Positions 54,640-64,000 of a stretch of DNA of 64,000 nucleotides are shown in pieces. How positions within the stretch are numbered: position 1 is the stretch's first letter; each line of letters begins with the position of its first letter. The stretch comes from Moniliella sp. 'wahieum' (lineage: Eukaryota; Basidiomycota; Moniliellomycetes; Moniliellales; Moniliellaceae). The notes beneath the pieces were generated by a model, which was not told the DNA's origin, did not search any database, and worked only from the letters and a program-made list of their open reading frames with translations. A program made the position numbers and the translations under genes. The stretch covers positions 62,001 to 126,000 of the forward strand of contig RSEE01000019.1 of the NCBI GenBank assembly GCA_003971905.1, written 5' to 3'.

Positions 54640-56017
54640 TCTGCCTTCTTCTCGCCCGTCGTTCTTTCTCCCTTGCTCTCCTCTCCTCTCTTCTCCTCTC
54701 TCCTTTCGTTTCACCTCTTCCCCCAGAGTTTGTCCGCTGGCCCTTGATGTGATCCGATGTCGTTGGTCCTATCGAAACGCGCAGGGATGCATTCAATATA
54801 CAGTCCTCCTCTCTACACCGCGACACGTCCAGAACATATAGGCGATTTGGCCTTCCTACTACGATGCTTGACGGTGTGCACTGCCAGTCCATCAGGGGTG
54901 CCCCCCGGAGGGGGGAAATCCTACGAGCGGGCCAAACAAGGCAAATGAGGGACGGGACAAGAGAGCAATGTAGGCAAATGAAATGAAGGTGTCGGAAAGG
55001 ACAAGGGGTGAGATCTGAGAACGGGGGTGAAGGGCGAAGCTTGAAGGAGATCCGAATCAGAAGATTACATGCTCTCGTCCATGCCCAATCAGTCCTTTCG
55101 GCTCTCCTCCCGTACGAGCTTAGCGGGACTGGTTCCTCTCCCCTGCCCTTTTCTTCTGAACCCCGCTTCGGGATCGACAAACTGCACCTTGCCGACGGCC
55201 ACCTCTTCCCCCACTTCCCCCCCCGTTGGAGCGGCCCCTTCTCCTCGATCACAGTCAAAACATGTATTGTCACCTCCTTTGCGTTTTGGCCCACCACAGC
55301 CTTGCTCTTATAGTCCTTCCTTTTTCTCCTCCTTCGTGCTTCTGCATCGCGCTTCTTCTTGCCATGTGAACGAGATGTGAATGTGCCAACTTTGTGGAGA
55401 CGCGAAGAAAAGTAAAGTATTCACAGTCCAGATCTGATCGCGCCACACACACACTCCAGCACCAGGCACCCCACGTGTGGCTGGAAACATCGAGCTGGGA
55501 AGAAGATCCGACTGTTTCTCCCTTCCGGATCTTCACGCAGCACGTCCCCCCGTCCCCCCGTCTCCCGTCCCATGCAACATCTCAAAAGTCACCATCCTTG
55601 CACCTCATATCCCAACATCCCAGAGTCTCACGTATCTCTCTATCTCTCACCTCTGACAACCCGCACGAGGTTCCGACGTGGGAGCAAAGGAACCAAAGGA
55701 ACGCGACGGGACGAGATAGATAGATAGATACCTGCGTATGGTACGGCCCGCAGGAGAGAATGGGGGGTCTCAAAGCTCAAAGCTCAAAGCTCAAAGCTCA
55801 AAGCTCAAAGCTCAAAGCTCAAAGCTCAAAGCTCAAAGCTCATGACTAGGACCACAACCCCCGTACCTCCCCCTCTCACTCGCCACGCCCGCACGCTCAT
55901 CCTCATCCCCCAGCCGGTCGTCCCCCCTACCCCCCTGGGACCTCCCAATGTGCTGCTGGGCTCGCTCCCCCCCCCCCCACCACACACACACAAAGCAGTC
56001 TGTCGCGCCCGGGAGAC
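54640..56017. other. Convergent region between ATX1 and the large minus-strand gene
   Basis: 1.4 kb. A minus-strand frame (54617-55297, 226 residues) overlaps ATX1 and is unrecognised. It holds a GATA microsatellite (55718-55731) and the CTCAAAG array. Confidence 0.4.
55769..55838. repeat. Perfect heptamer array CTCAAAG x10
   Basis: Ten uninterrupted copies, the longest of the period-7 arrays, followed by CTCA. Confidence 0.97.
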
Positions 56018-59000
56018 TTAGCTGCACCCGACCGTGTCCACGCCAACAGTGCCCACTGAGGGGTGCTGCCCCTGAGTGCCTGCAGGGGAGACGGAAGACC
56101 CGAGCGGGGGCTGGGACGACGGAGCTTGGTGGCGCAACAAGAGAGCGGCTGCGCGGAGGGTGGAGAGTGCAGCTTGTGGGGAAGAAGCATGAGCATGAGC
56201 TTGAGAGGAGGTAGGTGCCGGACCACGTTCGTCCCGGTACGCCTCGACGGCCGCGACGACAGCTTCGATGCTAGCCACGGCGGCTCGGGCGGCAAAGATG
56301 TGTAGCTGGTAGGAGCGAGCGAGACGTAATGCTGCAGATAAGTTTTTCAGGGCCACTTTGGCTGTCTTGTCGCGCAACGTGTACCGTGCATCGAGCTGTT
56401 GCAGTAGACCTAGTAGCCGGGACACGAGCAGGCCCAGTTGGGCCGGTAGCGCGGACCGTTTCACCCGCACGACCAAATTCGGCCGCCACCCGGATCACTT
56501 GTTCTTCCACCGCCGCGCCCGAGAGCTGGGTTTGGTCCACCATGCTCAGCGACCGAGTTCGTACCGATACCCAGTCCCGTACACTGGATGCGCCCAAGGC
56601 AGCCACCGATAACGGCCATGCACGGGAGGAAGGAGCCAAGCCTTCAGCATACTCTGCCATGGGCGAACTGGGTTCCGACACGGTCCTTCGCACCAGCGCC
56701 CCCGCCGGCTCTGGGTCCTCCAAGACGGGGGCAGGCGTAGGGACTTCGGGAGGGGGCGGGGCTGACGCACCACGATTGCCTTGGGATAACGAGGTGGACA
56801 AGACTTGCACTGCACTGGAAGCCAATCGGATCGCCATGTCCCACTGGGAGCGACTCAAATCTTGCTGGGCCGGGGAAGGGGCTTGATCAGGAGCAGAGGT
56901 AGGAACGTCACAGTCCTCTTGCGAGTCGGGGGGAGGCACACTTGCAGTCGGATCGACCGACGGAACGGGAGGAGGAGGTGCACCGGAACCCTTCAGTGTT
57001 GTAGGGATCGCCCACGATACGGCTCGCGCTGTCAAATGGACCGCCCCAGCTGACAAGGCCAAGCCAGCGTCAACGGCGCCCCAGGTCACCGAGCTAACCA
57101 CGCGACGGCGCCAGCTAGGCGGAGAAGGGGAGGGGGGTACCAAGGGCGTAGTACAGCCGTCGGTGGGAAAGTCCTCAATGCGATTGGTGGGAGGAACGAA
57201 CCCACTTGGCCCCATGGAGACTGGAGGGGAGGTGAAGGTTGAGTACATGCCCGGGGCGGCGGTGTGAGTATGGATGTGGTGCACCACATGGGGCATCCCC
57301 TGACCAGCTGACAAGGAAGACGAGACCACATCCGTGGAAGGCGGAGCGATAGAGGCCAAGGCGGTTTGGAGGTCGGTGCGTAAGGCAGCCAATTCGGCCT
57401 GCATGGCTGCCGCCTCGGCTGAGGAAGAAGACGGCCCATCTGGGGTGGTTGCGGGGGTAGAGCCAGAGGCTGCCACGCTCGGTCCGACTGAAGCCGATGG
57501 TTCGAGCTTGTTGAGCGCCTCGAGCAACGTGGCCTTCATCTCGGCACGATGCTTGTCGCTTACCTCCATCGCCTCCTTGGGAGGCAAGGCGGAAAGAAGG
57601 TAGCCGATACTCGAAATGTAAAGATCTAGGCTAAGCTCCGCATCTTGTCTCCGCTCCGCCTCCTCTTCCCGAGCTGCAAGTTCCTCCTCGGATGGGACGG
57701 TGGGTCCATACGCATAGTTACGCAACAGCATTGCTGCCCCCGCCGCACTGCTCCGAGGCAGGCTCAAAAACCGACCGATCCGAGAACGCACATGTGCCGC
57801 TGCGCCCGTTCCGGCCGAAACATCCGACTCCAATGACGAGCCCAAAGGAGGGGAGGATCATCATCAAAAATGGTAGTGGGTCCACCATCAGGCACGTCAG
57901 GAAATATGAAGCCTAGCCCATCATCCGGTAGATAGCCTGGCATGGACTGCGACGAAGGAAATGGCTCGTTCCAGCCAGAGCCCATGGAGTTGGCGGTGGT
58001 GGATTTAGCCTGCCTTGATCCTGCGCGGGCACGGGCGCGATTGAGCCTTCGTGCCTCATTCTCCTCTGTTGCCTGGACCGCATCCACAGCCAAGCTCACT
58101 GCTTGGTCTAGCCGACGTAAATCCAGGGTAGGTGCAGGCTCTTGGTGGGGTGGTGAGGTGATAGAGCCCCTTGCGCGAATCATTTGCGCACTCGCCGGGC
58201 GAAGGGGCAATGCAGCAGCTTGAGACGGGGGCGGACTGTAGAGATGAGTGTCATGCACCCCAAATTGGGAGCGCTGGTTGCCCCCTGTGAAGCTAGTGAA
58301 GGGTTGCTGGGATGTGCGTGAAGAGGAGCGATGAGTATAGCGATACAATCTGCGATTGTGCATTGCCGCCGACCAATTTGCCTGGGAATCTGGAATCTGG
58401 CCCATAGCAGAGCGGGAGCGGCGCAAGGCAGGTATCTCATCTGGGATCAGGCAAAACCAGCGTCAGTGCATGCTGCGGCAAGGAATAGAGCAAAAAAACA
58501 CAGAAGTGGAAATGTACCTTCACTCTCTTGATCAGTGGCTCCTTCTGCCGGGGAACTACTCGTACTCAAAGCGGGCGAGGTACGACGGCTCAAAGAAGGA
58601 AGACCGGGAATGCGGAGACCCCCCGTGGGTGTCATTCGGCCAGCCGACGAGGCAGCGGCCTGGAGCTGGGGAGGGATCCAGCTAGCTGCATAAGAGCGGA
58701 TGCTTCCTGAGAGGGTGCGGGCGTGGGTGCGAACCACACTGCCATCTGGCATAATTCGGGAGGACGAGGAAGCAGCCTCCGTCTCGTGGGACACATATGA
58801 CTGGGTGTCCATGACTGTTCCAGGCCCCCTACCCCATCGATGGAAGAGCGGACGGGGTGCGTCTGATCGTCTTCCAGGTCGTAACGGCGTGGGGTTGACA
58901 GGGACTGGGTCTTACTGTGCCCAGAGCCAGCTGGGCGCGATGTATGCTTCGCAGCGGGCGCGGCGGAGGGGAACGGCTTGACAGAGCCAGTGGGTGTGGA

Positions 59001-59341
59001 CTGGCATGAGCCCCCGATCTACGAGCAGCACGAGCAGCACTGTGCCGGCCGGGTAGGGCAGCGGTGGAAGAGGGTCGAGGGGGGATGCGTGTGCCGCTGG
59101 AGCGATCGGTGGCGACCCCATCGCCTCGGCCCGAATAGGTGTCGGAGGAGTAGAGGGACTTGGCCAGAGGCAGCATCGCAGGCGCCTCCTTGGTGCCAGC
59201 CTTAGGGAAAGGAGTGGGCCCAGGCGCCGGTCTAGATGCAGGCGCCTGGGACGCAGTGGGCCTGGACTGCCCGAAGCGGGAGCTTGTGGAGCGCGAGGCT
59301 GCGGAGGCGGGCGCGCCGGGAGTGGAGTGGCGGCTGCTCAT
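56018..59341 (-). CDS. Unrecognised large Ser/Pro-rich protein with helical C-terminus
   Basis: Not recognised. Start MSSRHSTPGAPASAASRSTS at 59341; disordered Ser/Pro/Arg region; SGSIRSYAASWIPPQLQAAA near 58680; intron 58441-58517 (GTACAT...CCCAG) joins EGATDQESE to DEIPALRRSRSAMGQIPDSQ; LDLRRLDQAVSLAVDAVQAT near 58110; MPGYLPDDGLGFIFPD near 57910; SRIGRFLSLPRSSAAGAAML near 57780; acidic helix EEELAAREEEAERRQDAELS; NKLEPSASVG; VSSVTWGAVDAGLALSAGAV; QWDMAIRLASSAVQVLSTSL; and finally LGLLVSRLLGLLQQLDARYT with AKVALKNLSAALRLARSYQL near the C-terminus (end 56018). Slips near 57840 and 56475. The paired amphipathic helices suggest a regulator that binds membrane or partner proteins, but I cannot name it. 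Confidence 0.6.
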
Positions 59342-59980
59342 GGGGGCGGATGTGGAGAGAATGGGCAGGAGAGGCAGCAGGCGGAGGGCGCCGGCCCGAG
59401 CGAAGGGCACGTAGAGCCGGCGGGGTGGGCGCCAGGAGGGCAGCAGGTGCCTACGGGAGGGGCTGGGGGAAGGCCGCGGAGGAGGGAGGGCGGGGAGAAG
59501 AGGAGGTGGTGGTGGTGGCGGGGAGGAGGCTGCCAGAGGCGTCGCGTCCGATATGGCCTGCGGCATGCGTGCAGGCGTGCATGCGAGCCACCCTGGCTGA
59601 CCAGTGTGAAAGCGTGGGCGGCATGGCGCCAGTGGGGGCTGCACGTGCGGCCGGCGCCCTGGGGAGGCAGAGTGGAGTGGTGCTGGCGCCGTCGATTAAT
59701 TAGCGTGCAGCTTCAGCCTGCAATGTTTAAACTACAGTGCTGCTGAAAGGGTAGATGAGCACCCGCACACGGCCACTGTCACCCCGTGCGCTGCCCCCGG
59801 CCACTGGTGTACTGCGGGGGGTATCGATCTAACGACCAACCCCACCCGGGGCGTCACTCCTCCGAGTGTTGAATCGAATACTGAATCCCCTCAGGCAACG
59901 CATCGACTACGTGGCCACGGAGCACACCCAAGGGGCCTCATCATGCATCACTTCTCTTGGGGCTTCCCGCTTCATCGATC

Positions 59981-60062
59981 ATCATCTTCATCATCTTCAT
60001 CTTCATCATTTTCTCATCTTCATCACCTTCATCACCCTCATCATCTTCATCTTCATCTTCGT
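59981..60062. repeat. CATCAT/CTTCAT microsatellite
   Basis: Imperfect trinucleotide-based repeat of TCA and TCT. Confidence 0.9.
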
Positions 60063-61162
60063 CTCATCTATGAGAGGCCTGAGCTCAGTAGGGCTGTGTG
60101 TGGACACCATGCCAGCTTCAGCGCATCGCCGTCTCCAGTATACCCGCAGCCCTCTTGAGATGGGTCTTCTTTTTTTGTCCCCGCGGCCCCGCCCTCCACC
60201 ACCTGCTGAAAAAAAAACCGGCTGTGGATTTGCCACTCAAACTGAAATCTGAGAGCACTCTCGGTAGCCATATGCACCTACCCCACGTACCCACTACCAC
60301 TCGTTCTTCTGGCACACTGCTTAACGCCCACGTACGAATGTATATGTTGAGCCATCAGGTGGCTCGTGCTTTGGCCAATGTCCCTTCAGTTCCTCCTCAG
60401 GCCTAGGAGAGTTCCGTTGTTTTTCTCTCCTGTTTTTCCTTGTTCCGCAGCTTAGCCCCTGGTGGCGACTCGCTGCTTGGTGTTCCTCTGTAGGCGTTGC
60501 TGGTTGGCTTAGACCACCACCACCACTAGGGCGATTGCATCACCCTCGAGGACCATCTGGACTCTCCAGGTCGCATCACGAATGCATACTCTCACATTCA
60601 GAGTACTCAGTATACTCGTACTCAGTGTACTCATACAGTAGTAGTACTGATCTGAGTGGTGAGACTCACCTACGCACACACGCATGCGAGGACTCGACGT
60701 TGGCCATCGTATATTTCACCCGATTACACCCCCAATTGGCGTCACTACCCCTAGCGCTCGCACGGCACGAGCCGGAGCAGCGCAAGTCATTAACTACACT
60801 ACACTAATGTTAATGACCCACCCACTGATGTTTTTATGTAGGCCGGGACGTCTCGGGAGGAAACGAGTGGGGGGGTCACTCGGATCACACGTTGAACATG
60901 ATACTAGTAAAAAGAAGTATACGTGCCGAGAGCAAGAACGAGGTAAAAAAGGTGTTGGCTGGTTGGCAGGGCGTGTAGGCGTGGAGACTCATGTTTAACG
61001 TTTTAACGTTTACCGCAACTGCGTGAAGCGCGGTGCGATCGGCGGAATGCGGCGTTGGGAGGTCCGTATATACCCGCCGGAGAGCCTTTGGCCACAACCC
61101 TGCCACAACCCCCTGCCTGGATACGCCACACACTTGATGAATGCCACGTGACGGAAGCCCTC

Positions 61163-61181
61163 TGTCACATGTCACATGTCA
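61163..61181. repeat. Heptamer array TGTCACA x2
   Basis: TGTCACA twice plus TGTCA. Confidence 0.85.
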
Positions 61182-61592
61182 TCGTAGTAGAGCGAAAAGC
61201 GAGAGGCTAATCTTATCTAGCCGCCTCGTTCCGCCCTTGAAGCTTGAGGTCTGAGATCTGAGAGCTTGAGGCTGCTCCGAAGATTGAAAGATTTGTTTTT
61301 CCTGCTGTCTGCTGCTACCCCTGGCTGCATGCGGCTGCTGTTCCGGGCTTGGCGCTTATCGATTATCGGACACAGCTGGTGCCACCTCGCGCCGACGGCT
61401 GCCTCCACAAGCGCCGCTCATCTCCGACGCCCCTTCTCATCCCCTCCCCCCGCACTCTCATTCCCATCCCATCCACCACCACCAGGCCCTGCCATCGCCA
61501 CCCCCACCACCTCTCCCGTTTTCATCCGCATCGCCATCTCCTCGCCTCGCCTTTGCTTTCCGCCGCCCGCTCTCCTCCCCCATTCAATCCTC

Positions 61593-62350
<758 letters not shown>

Positions 62351-62888
62351 TCACGTTGGTAGGATATGTGCCGAGGCAGCATAAATGCAATACATCACAT
62401 CAATGCCCATAAGATGTTTATCGATGGAAAGGAACAAATTTCTTCGTCTGGAAGCTGAAGGCAATGCAGGCACAAGTCCACTGAGCTTGGCGTGCCCGTT
62501 TCAGTCTTTATCCGCACACTAGAATCAGGGCATTACATTGGCACACAGGCCTGCCCGGGCCGAGACCAAATCCAGTTGAATTGGAAAAAGCTGACGCAGA
62601 GCATTGGTGGCCTTTTCGTGTACGTCAAGATCAGGACGCGTTAGCTCACAATTCCGTCAGAGGCGGTTGCCATGTATCTAATCATATTCACCCAAATCCG
62701 CACATTTGCGACGTGAGGATCCGCCTTGGGATCAAAACATGAGTCTCACAGTCGGTCCTTGACACCTACGGTACAGACGCGCGCTTCCGGAATTGGATTG
62801 GTTCTTCAACGCATTTTTTCCCACCACGTGCAGTGGAGTAAAGTAACACCATTTGAGTTGAGCAGGATTGTGGTTTGGGGCTGGAAGG
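62351..62888. other. Convergent 3' region of FUR1 and the arginase-family gene
   Basis: About 540 bp with no supported gene. Confidence 0.35.
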
Positions 62889-63774
62889 TCAGCCGATCAG
62901 GGGGAGCGTGCGCAGACGTTCCGAGAATTGCACCATGTCCCAAGGCAAGAATTCAGAGATGGTCAAGCCAACCAGATCATTGGTCAGCCACTGCATTGAG
63001 CAGTTCCGACACAGCTCAAACCGGAGAACACCACGAGCCACACTTGGGTGTGCGGGAACGTAGGGGTTGGCATACCAAAGGTGGGGGAAGAAGACGGGGT
63101 CCAAGCAGTCCAGATCAAAGTGGACCACCACTTTTTCTTCCGGCCTTGGCCAGCCAAGTGAGAACGGGTTGGATCGAGACGGCTAGTTCGGCGGGTCGCA
63201 CGACCCGAGGCCCTTTTCGGAAAGATAGTGTGTTTCGTACGCAGTCATAGGATCGTTCAGCCCGACGTACAGAACGTCCTGGGGCTTGTACGGGTTCTTC
63301 ACCTTGGTCTCGGGCGTGGTGCTACCCTCTCCCAGGAGGTAGCGCATGACATGAGCATGAGCATGATCATACACCTCTGGCGAAAGGATGTCCGGGTGGT
63401 GTCAACCCAGAGAATTGCTACGTCATCCGGGTACCGTTCTTGCAAATACGAAAACGGAACGAGGCTCACGAAGCAATCCCCGCCCAACGTGACAATCGCT
63501 TCGGGCTCGTGCCGGCGGATTGCACCCCAAGCGCTCTCGACAGACTGCGCAAGAGCAGAGAAACTCTTAAGCCCGTGCGCCGTCTCAGATGCCTCCGGTC
63601 AGCACCAGGTTCGACGCCCTCGGGCGGTGCGGGGACATAGACTTGCTCAACCGGCCCCTTGGCACGGGGAGCGACAGCATCCAGCACTCGGCCGCCAATA
63701 TGATATGCGGGCATCTGGCCTCCCTGCCATAGAGGGAAGTTGAGACGAAGGGTCTTGCTGGGGTTTACAGGCAT
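62889..63774 (-). CDS. Arginase/agmatinase-family protein with altered metal motifs
   Basis: Ureohydrolase-fold protein; substrate unknown. Seen: PSKTLRLNFPLWQGGQMPAY at the start, FSALAQSVESAWGAIRRH near 63560, VTLGGDCFVSLVPFSYLQER, DDVAILWVDTHPDILSPEVY, VLYVGLNDPMTAYETHYLSE, RVVRPAELAVSIQPVLTWLA and VVVHFDLDCLDPVFFPHLWY. The classic motifs GGDH, DAHxD and SxDxDxxDP appear as GGDC, DTHPD and HFDLDCLDP, so it belongs to a divergent arginase-like branch rather than CAR1. Slips at about 63590, 63390, 63190 and 63140. Stop TGA 62889-62891. Confidence 0.8.
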
Positions 63775-64000
63775 TTTGCTCGGCGAACGCGGGGCGTAAT
63801 TTCGAGGTTCTTGGAGTGGTGGGGTTTTGAGATGGAACAAAGCCCTGTTGATGCTCCACAGGATGGTAAGACGGTTATATAGGCCAGGGCTCTTTCGAAA
63901 CGATGGGATGGACTTGTCGGAAGAAGGCAGAAACGAGAGTTGCTGTGAGGGCGAAGAGAGCGACCGAATCGATTCAAACTTGAACCCGTATTACCCACGT
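63775..64000. other. Upstream region of the arginase-family gene, right edge
   Basis: Contains a TTATATAGG word near 63875 that could be its TATA element on the minus strand. No other gene visible before the window ends. Confidence 0.35.

Larger units (their letters stand above)
59342..61592. other. Gene-poor 2.2-kb interval upstream of FUR1
   Basis: No supported gene. Contains a TCATCATCT microsatellite (59981-60062), TACTC-rich words (60590-60640), the TGTCACA array (61163-61181) and a pyrimidine-rich FUR1 leader. Confidence 0.4.

Noticed and set aside
54617-55297. 226-residue minus-strand frame
   Set aside because: It overlaps the ATX1 3' end, is low complexity at its end and matches no family.
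56018-59341. Assignment of the large protein as the Opi1 repressor
   Set aside because: Helical content is suggestive, but the Opi1 core motifs could not be found.

Overview
The window is nuclear DNA from a fungus, most likely a basidiomycete and plausibly a smut-type yeast (Ustilaginomycotina). The signs are short spliceosomal introns (49-117 nt, many with a GTACGT donor), GC-rich coding sequence, fungal-specific genes (KEX1, SNO1/PDX2, MET30/sconB, CipC-like, fungal phytoene desaturase) and compact gene spacing. The lineage call is inference; no marker gene here fixes the species.

Layout: SEC24 (partial, left edge) and a peroxisomal-type alpha/beta hydrolase on the minus strand; a duplicated and decayed block (hydrolase 5' end, its upstream DNA and a tRNA-Leu, repeated about 2.3 kb away) at 4.66-7.96 kb; a C2H2 zinc-finger gene; a gene-poor stretch with a relic ORF and paired hairpins (10.4-13.6 kb); RCF2-like; NASP/Hif1 histone chaperone divergent from an unrecognised acidic protein; FES1; the divergent ribosomal pair eL30/eL37; a secreted unknown; a CipC-like stress protein; phytoene desaturase; NSR1/nucleolin; GCV2; KEX1; two large unrecognised low-complexity genes (40.8-46.0 kb); eL14; SNO1; MET30; ATX1; a third large unrecognised gene (56.0-59.3 kb); FUR1; and an arginase-family gene at the right edge.

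Most identified genes are housekeeping: secretion (SEC24, KEX1), translation and nucleolus (eL30, eL37, eL14, NSR1), proteostasis (FES1, MET30), chromatin (NASP), mitochondrial metabolism (RCF2, GCV2), nucleotide, vitamin and metal supply (FUR1, SNO1, ATX1) and carotenoids (phytoene desaturase). They do not form one pathway cluster.

Two things colour the whole annotation. First, many strongly conserved genes read correctly only if the frame slips by one base, usually at a short run of C or G, which looks like consensus sequence error rather than gene death; gene ends are therefore given for the whole locus. Second, the intergenic DNA carries many small tandem arrays whose unit is 7 bp but whose unit sequence differs from site to site; this period-7 pattern is the most unusual genome-level feature seen here.
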